Source: Elysia chlorotica (lineage: Eukaryota > Mollusca > Gastropoda > Plakobranchidae). Taken from it: a stretch of 64,000 nt of DNA. This document shows positions 13,301 to 23,869 of this stretch, one piece after another (the first letter of the stretch is position 1; every line of letters starts with the position of its first letter). A program made the translations under genes and the position numbers. The notes below the pieces were generated by a model, which was not told where the DNA came from, searched no databases, and saw only the letters and a list, made by a program, of their open reading frames with translations. The stretch spans positions 1 to 64,000 of the forward strand of contig RQTK01000980.1 of NCBI GenBank assembly GCA_003991915.1. The letters run 5' to 3'.

Positions 13301-15785
13301 GTTGGTTTCTTAACATCCAACATCAGCCATATGTAAGCTATATTGTGCATGGGCCCTCAAGACTAATGTCTGACAATTTTACATGCTGCCACACACAAGA
13401 CAGGGCAGGAAGATCTACACACTTGTCTCAGTCGATCACATTATACTGACACCTACCCGACCAGTGGAGGACAAATTCGGATAAATACATTTTTTAACCG
13501 ATCATAGGATTCAAACGCGGACATCTCAATCTAAACACTTTACCACCTGAACCAGTTCAAAGATTGTGGTAGTTGACTTCACAACATGAACCTCAAAGGC
13601 TTACCTGGAATGACAAAACTGTGACAGGACAAATCTTTACAGCCATTGTTGTGAGGAAAAGCTCAGGAAAGAGTTGAATTAAAATGTTGAATAAAATAGG
13701 AAAAGACGTTAAAATTTATTTTATATTTCTTTTCTTCGACAAATCCTGCAATATTTAATATACTTGTTATTAACTGTGCTGCTGATTTGGGCATAACATA
13801 CGGTAATGTCAATGAAATAGATAATTATGCATCTCCCTTGGCTCGTGGTCCTCCTCATAACCCATTTTTGTGGGACAGGTTGGATGAGGAGTTCCATGTT
13901 CGAGTGGCTGACTTTGGTCTGGCACGTGATGTATACGAGAAGGAATACTACAGTGCCTCTAACAAGAAGGCCCTTTTGCCTGTAAAGTGGATGGCTCCAG
14001 AGTGTTTAGAAAAAGGGACTTACAGTGCCAAGTCTGACGTGGTTTGTTATTCTTTTTTTATACATCATATTTTCTATCTCTGTTGGGTTTTTTTTTGCAT
14101 TCACAATAGTTTTATCCTCACAGTGTTTTTAATTTACTATTGTGCAATATTTTATGTGTCCTCACTTTCTGTATCACTTTTTTTTTATATAGCTATGGCA
14201 TACTGAACTATGTAACACCTGAGTTCTAAATTTAAGTATTGATCTCTGTCTTAGTCCTTGATCGCAATCTGTCGAATGTAAAGGTATAACAAGACGTTTT
14301 GACACCTCAATTTTTTTTTATGTAAACATACTCTGGTACTGCATCACCTTTTCAGCCTTATACTTAACAGCACGATGGCTCATGTTTGTTTGGGAAAGGA
14401 AAGCGAGAATAATGTTTTTTGTATCACTCATTATCCCTCCATCCTGCTGTCCGTACCCAGTGGTCCTTTGGTGTGGTCCTGTGGGAGCTGATGACCCGAG
14501 GTCTCAAGCCTTACCCCGAGGTAGACAACTGGGACATAGCTCGCTTCCTCAAGGCGGGCAGACGCATGCCCCACCCAAACTACTGTCCAGACCCACTGTA
14601 AGTGCTGGCCTGTTATACCTTTTAATGACTCATAGGCCGTTTTAATATGCAATGATCTATAGAGTACTGTAGCAGCAAAGCTAGTTTGGAGACATGTTGT
14701 TCCTTTTTTTTTTTTCATTGTATGAAGTTCAAAGGACAAGTGACATTCCTGGGGCAGAAACATGAATGCCAGCACTGGAAAGCATGTGATAATGACGTAT
14801 GATGATCCCATATGTCTCTGTGTGTTAGGAAGATTATTGATTCTTGTCGTCTTGTCGTATCACTCACTTTTGTATATAAATAGCACTACATTTTGAAAGC
14901 TCTGGATTTTTTTATATTGATTGTATATTTATGTAAAATCTTCATTTAATTTATATTTCAGTTTGATTCAGAGCACAAAATGAATTCTGAGGACTCAAAG
15001 TTTCCTTTAGCTTAAACTTTTAACTCCCATATGTTGAATTCACTCAGTTCTATTCAAAAGTGGGATTTTATGACTTTGTGTCTTCCGTAAGGGCTGACAG
15101 TTTTGGTGCATTATAGATGAAACAGACTCAAAGTTTCCTTTCACTTAAACGTTTAACTCCCATATGTTGAATTCACTCAGTTCTATTCAAAAGTGGGATT
15201 TTATGACTTTGTGTTGTCCGTAAGGGCTGACAGTTTAGGTGCATTATAGATGAAACAGGGAGTGGGGCACATATATAAACTGAGCTCCTTACTTTGTAGC
15301 TTTACTTGTAAGTAAATGCTGTTCCATTTTATCAGTGTTTGCAACATTTATGCACTTTTTATTAGACATTTTTACATAGACGCATTTAATACATACTTAT
15401 TATATCATTTTTCTTCTCCCATCTTCTTCTTCTGTGTAAATCCAAACCAAAATCGCCCAGCTATGAAATTATGCTGGAATGCTGGCAGTGGCTCCCTGCA
15501 GAGAGGCCTACATTCTCCCAGCTAGTAGAAGAGATCACAAACATGGTAGAGCAGATCGAGCACAAGACAGGCATGATTCGACGCAACATCCAGTCCACCT
15601 ATGTCAACGTCAGCGAATGTAACAACTATCACTATCGCGACGAGGTTGATCTTGGCGACAGCGGCAGCTCAGAGTCAAGGCCACACAGAAACAACTCTGC
15701 CAAGGCAGATGAGGACGAGAGCAGAGAAGATGATGTGTTTATTGCAAAGGAGAAGGCAGCGCACAAGAAAAAGCTTGCTGTGTGA
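1203..15785 (+). CDS. MET: MET/RON-family receptor tyrosine kinase, 3' part (13 exons)
   Basis: Single-pass plasma-membrane tyrosine kinase of the hepatocyte growth factor receptor family. Coding exons: 1203-1302, 4424-4568, 5219-5316, 5662-5817, 7903-8084, 9127-9218, 10083-10232, 11171-11254, 11870-12054, 13001-13110, 13879-14041, 14461-14597, 15461-15785. All phases agree, giving 641 residues before TGA. Order: end of IPT3, IPT4, transmembrane helix, juxtamembrane, kinase, C-tail. The kinase has a GKGNFG P-loop, VAVK lysine, HRDLAARN catalytic loop, DFG, and the MET-type activation loop EKEYYSA with a twin tyrosine. The tail carries STYVNV, matching the second MET docking site. From family knowledge, phospho-YVNV binds Grb2. 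The Sema, PSI and first IPT domains must lie left of the window. MET and RON cannot be told apart in a protostome-type sequence; other RTK families lack this IPT ectodomain plus tail. Confidence 0.96.
1970..2670 (-). mobile_element. Decayed LINE fragment, RT end and RNase H linker
   Basis: Read on the - strand, the stretch gives [10 protein letters not shown] (the KYLG motif after the RT palm), then a decayed GGMKSTPT-like block and [11 protein letters not shown]-type helices. This matches the RT/RNase H linker of RNase H-bearing non-LTR elements such as Jockey/I types. It is interrupted by stops and frameshifts, lacks the RT catalytic part and lies antisense in a MET-like intron. Clade assignment is tentative. 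Confidence 0.65.
3089..3749 (+). mobile_element. Deleted mariner transposon with TIRs and TA target site
   Basis: The ends are matched inverted repeats. The left starts TGAGAGCTGTCCCAGAAGT at 3089; the right, reverse-complemented, reads CGAGGGCTGTCCCAGAAGT, ending at 3749. Each is bounded by TA (3087-3088 and 3750-3751), as expected for Tc1/mariner. Inside, 3258-3409 encodes the N-terminal helix-turn-helix ([20 protein letters not shown]) and 3452-3493 encodes [14 protein letters not shown], the first catalytic block, where the usual GDETW is GEKTW. At 661 bp it is about half the usual 1.3 kb, so a middle part and the C-terminus are missing. Non-autonomous. Confidence 0.85.
4424..4568 (+). 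CDS. MET: MET-like exon b: rest of IPT3
   Basis: Acceptor TTTCACCAG, donor TCTG|GTGAGT. It encodes [13 protein letters not shown], the cysteine pair of an IPT fold, then a strand-rich segment ending EHRKS. It starts in phase 0 and leaves one base. Confidence 0.92.
5219..5316 (+). CDS. MET: MET-like exon c: IPT3/IPT4 junction, GC donor
   Basis: Acceptor TTTTTTCAG. It encodes [16 protein letters not shown], parallel to VHNPVFKPFEKP of human MET. No GT donor keeps the frame; the exon ends TTTGTG|GCAAGT, a good GC-AG donor, and joins the next exon in phase 0. Reading through would hit a stop within about 40 bases. Confidence 0.88.
5662..5817 (+). CDS. MET: MET-like exon d: IPT4
   Basis: Acceptor TTTGTACAG, donor GTG|GTAAGT, phase 0 at both ends. 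It encodes [20 protein letters not shown], which resembles the KVGNKSCENI region of MET IPT4, with a cysteine pair and an NIT glycosylation sequon. Confidence 0.92.
6250..6790 (+). mobile_element. LINE fragment: end of RNase H and C-terminal zinc knuckle
   Basis: Shows [16 protein letters not shown] (family form WIPGHCGIPGNExAD-LAK, the last RNase H motif), then [24 protein letters not shown] and a decayed C-terminus. Such CxC...H tails close the ORF2 of Jockey/I-type LINEs. It has several in-frame stops, lies sense in the MET-like intron 5818-7902 and is probably 5' truncated. Confidence 0.72.
7903..8084 (+). CDS. MET: MET-like exon e: transmembrane segment
   Basis: The acceptor ATCACAAATCAG follows a T-run; the donor is TCAA|GTAAAT. 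It encodes the membrane-proximal strand, a hydrophobic helix of about 23 residues ([20 protein letters not shown] and on) and a basic stop-transfer MRRKR. Confidence 0.94.
9127..9218 (+). CDS. MET: MET-like exon f: juxtamembrane
   Basis: Acceptor TTACAACCAG, donor AATG|GTATGT. It encodes [20 protein letters not shown] tyrosine sits where MET has SVDYR, its Cbl-binding site, but the D-Y-R triplet is H-Y-T here. Phase 1 in and out. Confidence 0.88.
10083..10232 (+). CDS. MET: MET-like exon g: juxtamembrane and kinase start
   Basis: Acceptor CATTTCCAG, donor AAAAG|GTACGA. It carries a glycine/tyrosine-rich stretch ([13 protein letters not shown]), then [19 protein letters not shown] and the start of the P-loop (LADEIGKG, split by the intron). 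Confidence 0.93.
10451..10660 (+). mobile_element. tRNA-derived SINE
   Basis: Begins with an A box (TTAGCTCAATTGGTAAAGG) followed about 35 bases later by a degenerate B box region (AGGTTCCAAG...AAAATCCC). The unrelated 3' body makes it a SINE, not a tRNA gene. Ends are approximate. Confidence 0.6.
11171..11254 (+). CDS. MET: MET-like exon h: P-loop and VAVK lysine
   Basis: Acceptor TTAATTGCAG, donor CATA|GTAAGA. It encodes [18 protein letters not shown] then [10 protein letters not shown]; the AVK lysine is the ATP-binding residue. MET has AVKSLN at the same place. Confidence 0.95.
11870..12054 (+). CDS. MET: MET-like exon i: alpha-C helix, hinge
   Basis: Acceptor ATACTTTAG, donor ATAAC|GTGAGA. 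It encodes [20 protein letters not shown] and [20 protein letters not shown]. Human MET has MKDFSHPNVLSL and LVVLPYMKHGDL, so the family match is direct. It ends in phase 0. Confidence 0.97.
13001..13110 (+). CDS. MET: MET-like exon j: catalytic loop HRDLAARN
   Basis: Acceptor TTTTTTGCAG, donor TGCAT|GTAAGT. It encodes [20 protein letters not shown] and [13 protein letters not shown]; the Met codon is split with the next exon, as in NCML of MET. Confidence 0.97.
13368..13556 (-). mobile_element. SINE, family S1 copy 1
   Basis: On the - strand it starts with a tRNA-like head (GGTTCAGGTGGTAAAG A box, GTTTGAATCC B box) and continues into a body containing GGTGTCAGTATAATGTGA. The same body occurs near 53.95 and 57.1 kb, showing a dispersed family. 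Confidence 0.72.
13879..14041 (+). CDS. MET: MET-like exon k: DFG and activation loop
   Basis: Acceptor GTGGGACAG, donor GACGTG|GTTTGT. It encodes [20 protein letters not shown] and [12 protein letters not shown]. The YY pair corresponds to Y1234/Y1235 of human MET, whose phosphorylation activates the kinase. Confidence 0.97.
14461..14597 (+). CDS. MET: MET-like exon l: kinase C-lobe
   Basis: Acceptor CCGTACCCAG, donor CCACT|GTAAGT. It encodes [20 protein letters not shown] and ends YCPDPL (split codon), the same string as in human MET. Confidence 0.97.
14992..15256. repeat. 133-bp tandem duplication in last MET-like intron
   Basis: Unit 1 is 14992-15124, unit 2 starts at 15125. Both begin GACTCAAAGTTTCCTTT and end TAGATGAAACA, with only a handful of differences. 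No coding content. Confidence 0.9.
15461..15785 (+). CDS. MET: MET-like last exon: kinase end and docking tail
   Basis: Acceptor AATCGCCCAG. It encodes [20 protein letters not shown], the end of the kinase domain, then [16 protein letters not shown] and an acidic/basic low-complexity tail ending KKKLAV and TGA. YVNV fits the Grb2 SH2 consensus (YxNx). Confidence 0.96.
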
Positions 15786-16101
15786 ATGTTTGTAAAAGAA
15801 TGTTGTCTGAGGGAAGTATATTGCAAAGTCTGCCTGGAAAGCTGAATTTTATCACATAATTTTTACTGTTGGGTTTCATTGTTTAGATGTAAAGTTTCAT
15901 TATCATTGGCTTTCATTTTGTCATCCGGGTTTTTTATTATTTGTTTAAATATAGGCTCAATATAGAGAAACTTGGCACTTGAATAATCCTGTCCAACACT
16001 GAGAGGGGAATGCAGATTATGTTTCGTCATTGCATTTTGTGAGAACATATCTCCAGATTGAATGGACCCATTTTGAGGATGAAGAGCTCAACATCTGTAA
16101 A

Positions 16102-16107
16102 AATAAA
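16102..16107 (+). promoter_or_regulatory. Candidate polyadenylation signal of MET-like gene
   Basis: AATAAA lies about 317 bases after the stop codon at 15785. It is the first canonical hexamer in the 3' flank. Later hexamers exist, so a longer 3' UTR is possible. Confidence 0.45.
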
Positions 16108-19100
16108 GTTGGAAGTGAGATGTTGTTTTGAGAATGGTATCCAAATCTAAATAATTTGTTATTCTGCAAACTTTTATCAATGAGAAAATCCATGACTATA
16201 AACTATTCTTATGTCTATAGTATGTGAATATAAAATGTTTTTATAATAACACTACTAATATACACAAATACTTTTTATTATTTTATTAATCTATTGTTTG
16301 ACTCTTTTCCATATCTTTTGATTGATGTCTACTTACAATATTTTGCACCATACTTAAGACTATTATACATCTGCAGCCATCAATAGAAATAATATACAAA
16401 AGGCTGCTGCACAAATGTGTCTTGTGAAAACTGACACTCCCCTACGTTTTTTTTTTTTTTCTGTTTTCTGTCTAATTGTGTGTCTGGTAGAATTTGATAA
16501 ACATAGGTGAATCGTATATGTAGCACTTTATGTTCATTATACCCATATTAGAAGTAACAGCGTTTCCCTGCTTGTTTTTTTTTTTTTAGTTATTCTATTT
16601 ACTATGCTCATAGTCATACATAAGAGGTGTTACCCAACCATGTACATCTATTTTAGGGCACTTTGGGATCTAGATTTCTATATTTTCATATACATCTATT
16701 TACTTTCAAACATACATGTATTGATTACTGTTAGTGGTTTCATTTTATTATTAACTTTTAGGAAGAACATGACTTGGGTGTACATTGAAGCAATTTATTC
16801 AACTCTGTATCAGATTTTGCATTACTTTTACTGTATTTTCTTCCCTTCGGTTTTAACTTTACTCCTGGGCTTTTATGAATTTGTTGGGCTAAATTCAGCA
16901 GCAAGTATTTTTCTACCCATTCTTTCACCTTTGTTAATAATAACTTTTTCAATGAAATCTGCGTACTATATTTAATCTTTAATTAATATCACCTCTTTAT
17001 TGAATTTGTATTATCTGTGGTGATTGTATAAAATTTTAAATGTTGAAAATTGTACGATATGTGAATATTCATCTTTATAAACTCTATTTCATAACCCCTT
17101 TGTGATTGTAAGATCTTTTTTTTTTTAATTAGAGGAGCCAATAATCATTATTCCTCATCAACTTAGGATGAGTGGTGTAGTATATGCAACGAAATGGGCA
17201 AAAGAAGTGACATTTGAAATTATTTTTAATTCTATATTATTTCATTTTGAAATGCAAGCAAATCTGTATGTTCTGTTTAACAAAATGTTTTACATCAATG
17301 TGTTCATGCAATTTGTTATACATTGATTGATTTTGCTTTGTGTTCTAATTCATATACTACATTGTTTTATTGGTTGAGATAAATTAATGTGAATGCAAAA
17401 AGTATTTTATAAAATGAAGTTCTAAATTCTATATTTATCTATTACCATTCGTTCATTGTCACTGACAGATATATCTGTGACTGCAAGTTTTTAATATCCA
17501 AGCGAGCTAGATCTATATAAAAATTAAGCTTAGACAGGCACCTTATATTTTATCACTTTTAGCCATACTGGATCATATCATGTATTTCTTGTTTATGGAA
17601 ATATCTAGTGGGACTTCAAATTGACAAATTTTTAACTCTGACATCTGAATTTTGAATACAGCAGAGTCCAATTAGATTCACTATGCTGAATGTAAATTCT
17701 TGCTTTATATCAACTCCTTTAAGCAGAGAAAATTTGTTTTTCCTTACATTCTTGTAATGGATAAGAAAACGCTTGCTTAAGACCACTATGTGTTTTCTCA
17801 AGATACCGAGTTTAATCAGACTCCACTGCATACACTGAAATAATGATGTCACCTGTCAGTCGGAAAATAATAGTTGATTATCACTTTACAGCGGAGTTAG
17901 AAGCAGATATGTTTACATTTTACCCTTAATGCCAATTATATTTTAGGAGACTTTCAAATTTCTATCCTGTGTATCCAATGCATATTAGATTCAGTGTGGA
18001 ATGCTCAGGTTAAAGTGTGTGTGTGTGTTGGGGGGGGGGGGGGGGGGGTGTTAGATACACTTTTTTGGTGGGGGGGGGGTCTGGTGTATGGTGGGGGGGG
18101 GGGGGGGGGGGGGGAGTTATCTAGAACCCTTTGCGTTGTATGTTCTGTTAAGCAACAATGTTTTACATCAATGTGTAATGGGCTTGGAGGTGTTGTTATC
18201 TAGACCCCTTTACTTTAAACATTCAAGAACTGATGACTGTGAAGTGGTTCATTATGTTCAAATTGAGCTCAGGTGTTTCAGAAAAACATTGCATTTATTC
18301 TTTCTTTTAAACTGCATGTTTGAAATGATCTCTTTGCATTTCATTTGTAAATCATTTTCCTCTACTGCATCAAGATTCATATAGCTATTGAAGTTTCTGT
18401 CATGGGCTTCTATTAGAATTTACATATGTCTGTTTGAACTATATTCAGCAGCAATTCTTTTTTTTTTTTTTTTTTACTTCAAACTATACAATGTTTTCAT
18501 ATTTTTTTCCAGTGCTAACATGCACGAGGCACAAGGAAGTATTTAATTTGCGTAACTGGTGTGGTTTGTTTGTCAATTCCCTCTTTTTGTCTGTGATTTT
18601 TCTGATATATTTACCACTAAACTTCTCAAGGAGATTGGATGAAAGGAAATGTATTTGCAGATATAGGTAAGTTGTAGTCCATGCAATCAAAAGACAAAAA
18701 TGTAACATTTTATCTTATTCCATATCATTTTGAAATGCAAGCTTATTTGTGCGATGAGTGGGAAAGTATTTTCTGACAGTTTCCTTTAGATGGATCTGTG
18801 CCTCTTACATACTTTTTGTTTTAATTTTTTGTTTGTTAGTAAATTTAATATTTTTGGAAATATTTGTAACACATTTTAATCTTTGTGACTTAGAAAAAAA
18901 TGTTCTTTCTGTATGGGTAAAGCTCATTACAAAAATGGAAACACTCAAATTTTCTTACCAGGGCAAAATTGTAGGCTATACAAGGTCTATCAAATGTGAA
19001 AATGGGTTAAAGATAACGTATGTAATTGTATTTTTTTTTAGAAATTATTTATAGGAAAGTTTGTTAATGTGAGTGAATCTGTGTTTGCCATGATATAAAA

Positions 19101-21789
19101 ATCAAGGTGCATACATCTACTTAATAAAAATGCAATGCCACAACATAACTCAGTGATAAGAATTTTCCATAAAGACTTACTGCTCACTGCACTAAATATT
19201 TATACAAAGCTAGAAACCAAATTGAATTTTTTCCTATAGATAATTTTGTGACTGGAAACTTAACCAATGATAAACAGTCAAATGTGCACCAGACAATGCT
19301 CTGTGGGTGTTCTTTAATGTTTGGGATGTTTCTGTCAGGATGATGGTCTATATATGTTTCTCCTATCAATTTGTTCAGTTGTTTTTTGTTTTTTTTTTAA
19401 GTCATTTGTTTCTATATTGTATTAATCCTTTTGACTTTTTTTTTAGTTATGTATAATTTGTTAAGTTTTAATTAGCAGCATGAGTTTTAGCACAACTTCA
19501 ACATATAACAATGTTATTTCTGTATTCATAAAAAAAAACGATTTAAATTTGATAAGATTTGACAGGAGATCGAGAATACTATTTCATTGATACGAGTGTA
19601 GGAAGTAAACCCAATAGCATTCTCCAATGAGACCTTTCCATAGTTAGATTCTGTATTGGTCTTCCTTTTTTCTTTCCCCCCTTTAATGTAAATGTAAGTG
19701 TGCAATGGTTTACATCCTACTGCTATCAAGTATTCAGGACTGCGAAGTGGAAGGACTTGGCAGAAGCTTCTTATAATCTGTGTCCTTAAAAGTCACATTT
19801 GACATGTTTTCTTTTCTAGACCCAGGCACTTATGGATACCACCTCGAGCTGGTGAAATGAACATTGATATACTTGTGCACTACCCATTGTGTAGTATGAC
19901 TTGTAAATACCTCTTATACGCCTAAATCCACATTTGTGGGCATCTAGGTGTGTAGCAAGTGTCATATAGCTGGCTGTAATTGTAGAATTCGAAATCACAT
20001 TACAAGTAGCAGAGTAAAGACATAAGTATGTTCCAACAGTTATCCGTGCGAATTACCCAAAACGGGGAAAACCCTATGCATGATAATCCTGTCCGTCCGG
20101 TTTTCTTTTTTTGATTAATCTCTATTAAGTTTTGCAAATGATCGTACAATTCAAAGTCCAAAAAGCTTTAGCTGTGCTCGTCTAAGACTGTAATTAAAGA
20201 GAAGGTTTACAGTAATTGTAGCAGCAAAATATCAATGGAAAATGTTCGTGCATGATTCTTCTATTTTATATGTCTTTATATGAAAGGGCCTTCTTAATAA
20301 TCAATGCATGTATTTTCCTGCAAGTGATATATTTTATACAAATGTTGTAAATATCTAATATATAAGAACAAGCCTCTGTTTGCCATGTAAATGAGAAAAT
20401 GTATAACATTTAAACTGTTGGGTATGACTAACATACCATGAAAGGCAGAGAAAAAATAATGCAAATGTATTAGTCTGCAAATAATTAGTCCAATCCAATT
20501 GAGTATAAAATTCAACTAATCACTGTTTTCTTCTGCCTCCCAACCAATGCAGCAGTTATTATGATTAGTTTTTCTTGAGCAAATCCAATTGGTCAGGCAA
20601 AATGATGGTATGAAGCTTTTGGAGAGGTAGTGCCATTTTGATGCTATTGTGATATCATTTTAGAGTATTGAACACTACAAAATTTAATACCTTGTCTATT
20701 TTTTAATGTCCTGTTTCTCTTTTATCACACCTTGTGATAAACTAAACAGTACCTTGGGAGAAGCCTAAGTGACAGATTAAAATTAAAATTTTTAGTGATG
20801 AGAAATTAGGAGAAGTTTATGTTGAGCTTTCAATTCATAAAAAATTCATAATACATAATAACAATATCTATAAACTCATTTCTGTTTTTGTAGCTTTGAA
20901 GCGTCTTATTTGTAGCCAAAAAAAAAAAAAGACTGTGATGACATTTAAAATATAGATATAATATTAATTGTATATTAAAGTTTGTAAAAATGTAAACAGC
21001 CATTAACACTATCAAATAAAAACAATGCGAGAACAAAAAATAGTTTTTTTGAAATATGATCTGCTTTATCACTGACCTGACAAAGTGCTTAAAACACTGA
21101 TTCCCATTTAATCAGAATTGCAAAGTGTTGTACTTGGCTAAAATATTTAATTTTTGGACACACTTTCAAGAATTTTTATTAAGATCATTTACAATTTATA
21201 GGCAAACATTGGTTGAATGCTGATCTTTTTTTTTCTTTTTTTTTTTTACATAATACATTGTTATCCTGAATAAGGAAGGCTGTTCTTTTTAATTTAGTTT
21301 CAATTTTAACTATACAGTGTTATTGTTGACATATGATATCATTTACATGTATATTCTAAGGAGTTCAACTCTTTTATATATGGTTTTAAATCATCTGATA
21401 CAACTTACAAAGTGAAATTATGATTTCATGATTGCTATCTTTTTCCTAATTTTTTTAATGGGTACCTTAGCATGTTGACTGATAGAAAACACTTTCATGC
21501 ATGGTTTATTGAAATTGTTTCCAAATACGCAACAGTAATTAACAATATGATTTTTTTTAAATAATGGCCATACAGTTACTTCTATCCATATAATTATTTT
21601 TATATCATTGAGAAAACAGTATACACAATCTAATATGCAACTTGCTTTCACTTAATAATATTTCTATTCCAAAGCTGTATTTACACATATATCATAATAA
21701 ATTCTGTGAGTTACTGAGTTTCTTCTAGTTATTTTCCTTTTTGTGCCATGTTACTGTCCTTTAAAAATATTTCAAATGTGTGTTTAACC
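16108..21789. other. Intergenic/3' flank of MET-like gene
   Basis: AT-rich, with poly-T runs and poly-G tracts near 18.0-18.1 kb. A short string (TATGTTCTGTT...ACATCAATGTG) recurs near 17.27 and 18.14 kb. Open stretches such as 16604-16975 lack recognisable domains. No gene seen. Confidence 0.6.
18030..18114 (+). repeat. Three long poly-G tracts
   Basis: Runs of about 19, 10 and 22 guanines at 18030-18048, 18070-18079 and 18093-18114, preceded by a GT run. Capable of G-quadruplex formation; exact lengths are prone to sequencing error. Confidence 0.85.
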
Positions 21790-22440
21790 GAAGAGGCACT
21801 TTGAAGGCCGCAGCCCGACGACCAAATAGCCAGTCTGGGTGTGGCATGGGTGTGAAAAAATTGGTTGCTGCAGTACTGTTCACCTTGAGAACTGATGCCC
21901 TGAGTGTTGCGCTGTTATTGCAGAAATTTTGTTTCATAATTTCTAATTATTAGTTCATGAAACTATATATTTCTATGGCGCTGAGAAGTTGGTTGATTTC
22001 ACAATCTTGTTTGTTTCTGTTTTTTAATAATCGTTTATTACTAATTGTGTGGGAGGAATAAAGGAGAAGCCAGTTATTACTTTCTTTCCTGCAGGTGATC
22101 ACAATTAAACTTATTTAATTTTAAATAGCTGTGGGTGTGGTATGTTTCAGTTTGAATCCTTTTATACATGGAACAACACTCCTGTGTCTCTTGACTGAAA
22201 GGGTTATGCGTTTAGAGCCCTTGTAGCCTCAATTGAAAGTTCTACAGTACAGAAATGGAAATATCAGTTGAATACCGAACCTTTGACCCCCTACTACTAG
22301 TACTAGTCAATCCAGAGCATTAATGCTATATATATAGATATCTGGCCCCTAAAAATGCAATCTTCAAATTAAGGTTATGTCCCATAGGTTTCCTACAGAG
22401 ATGGGCGGAAAAAAGGGGAGGGTGGAAAAAGAGCAGAGAC

Positions 22441-22516
22441 ATCAAAGATTTGAACCTTGGACCTCCTGCTCCCTAGTCCCGAGCACTGGAGACTTAGCTA
22501 TTTAACTCTAAGCCAA
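22441..22516 (-). other. tRNA-like pol III promoter segment in repeat copy A
   Basis: On the - strand: A-box region AATAGCTAAGTCTCCAGTG and B box GGTTCAAATC with tRNA-like spacing. The matching segment in copy B is at 32130-32213. Too degenerate for a working tRNA gene. Confidence 0.6.
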
Positions 22517-22534
22517 CACTAATAATTTTTAAAC

Positions 22535-22603
22535 TTGATTAGCACAAATTTCTAGAGAAATATCAGACCAAATTTGTGGACATCTGCTGAGTATCGCACC
22601 ATC
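22535..22603 (+). repeat. 69-bp direct repeat, left of RTE insertion
   Basis: Identical base for base to 23868-23936, starting TTGATTAGCACAAATTTC and ending TATCGCACCATC. It is part of repeat copy A, so it reads as a long target-site duplication made by the RTE insertion. Confidence 0.88.
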
Positions 22604-22654
22604 TGCTTGAGAATGCATCAGACCATGAGTTATTTGAAGTAACACTTTTAAACA

Positions 22655-23869
22655 ATCATCATCATCATCAAGTACCATGCCTCATAGCGTTGGTGATCAT
22701 GTCCCTCCATATCTCTCTTTCTCTGGTTAGTTTCATCATCTCTGTAACCTTTGATTTTTTTAGCCACTCCTTCATCCCGTCTGCCATTTTTTCTCTTTGC
22801 CTTCCTTGACTGCGTTTCCCATCAATCATTCCTGTTGTCACTAGATGTTCTAGTCCCTCTCTTCTCATCATGTGGCCAAAGAATGTTGTTTGCCTTTTCC
22901 TCACCTTGTTAATTATTGATGGTTTTGCCTGAGCTTCTTCTAAAACTTCTTTGTTTGATTTCTTTTCTGTCCAAGAGATGCGGAGCATTCGTCTTAAAAA
23001 CCACATTTCTATTGCTTTCAGTTTCTTTTCTATCTGCTTTGACACCGTCCACGCCTCGCAACCATACATTAGAATAGGTTCTATGTAGCACTGAAGGACC
23101 CTTTTTCTTGTTTGGATGGAGATGCGCTTATTTGTTAAGATGGTTTTCATGCGCTGGAAACTTGCCTTTGACTGCGCTATGCGAGATGATATTTCGATGT
23201 TGTTTCTGCCATCGCCTGATATTATTGCCCCTAGATATTTAAAGCGGTCACTTTGTTTGAGTTTGGTTCCTTTGATATAGATGTCACTCGTCGGCGATAT
23301 CTGTTCCTTGCTGATAACCATTACCTCTGTCTTTTTACTGTTCAGTTCTAATCCTTTTTTCCTGCTCTCCTCTTCTACAATGTTTACTAAATTTTGTAGA
23401 TCATTGTTGTTTTCTGCTAACAATACTGTGTCGTCGGCATATCTAAGGTTGTTGATATTGTGACCTCCCACTTTTATTCCAGGATGTCCTTCTAAGTTTC
23501 GCATGATTATTTCACTGTAAAGAGAGAAAAGGTCTGGAGAGAGCACACATCCTTGTCTTACACCACGCTTTATTTGTTGGAAAGTACTGATTTCCCCATC
23601 AACTCGCATTGCTGCTGTTTGTTCCCAATATATGTTTTTGATCACCCTTAGATCCTTTCCATCCACCTTTAACTTTGTCAGTTGCGTGATTATCTCATCG
23701 TGGCGTACTCTGTCAAATGCTTTGGTGTAGTCGATAAAGCATAAATACACGTCTTTCTTCACTTCTAAAGCTCTTTCAAGCAAATTTCGGAGAATGAATA
23801 TAGCATTTGCGTTCCTTTTCCCTCTACGAATCCACATTGTTCTTCTGCTATTTCAGGTTTAATTTTATT
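22655..23869 (-). mobile_element. 5'-truncated RTE-like LINE with open RT frame
   Basis: An uninterrupted 389-codon frame (23837-22668) encodes a reverse transcriptase: FIDYTKAFDRV (motif A), IKRGVRQGCVLSPDLF (motif B), LRYADDTVLLAE (catalytic YADD), DRFKYLGAIIS, then the C-terminal MYGCEAWTVSK, FFGHMMRREGLEHLV and RSQGRQREKMADGM typical of RTE-type elements. The endonuclease and N-terminal RT are missing. Upstream, QCGFVEGKGT is in another frame, one frameshift near the truncated 5' end. The 3' end is an (ATG)n-type tail (22653-22670 on + as ATC repeats). The open frame suggests a recent insertion. Confidence 0.9.

Larger units (their letters stand above)
8085..15460. other. Introns of MET-like kinase half
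   Basis: Introns 8085-9126, 9219-10082, 10233-11170, 11255-11869, 12055-13000, 13111-13878, 14042-14460 and 14598-15460. Apart from the SINEs near 10.45 and 13.4 kb and the tandem repeat near 15 kb, I see only AT-rich unique-looking sequence. Confidence 0.6.

Noticed and set aside
16604-16975. 123-codon hydrophobic frame
   Set aside because: AT-rich chance frame in the 3' flank; rich in Phe/Ile/Tyr with no homology.
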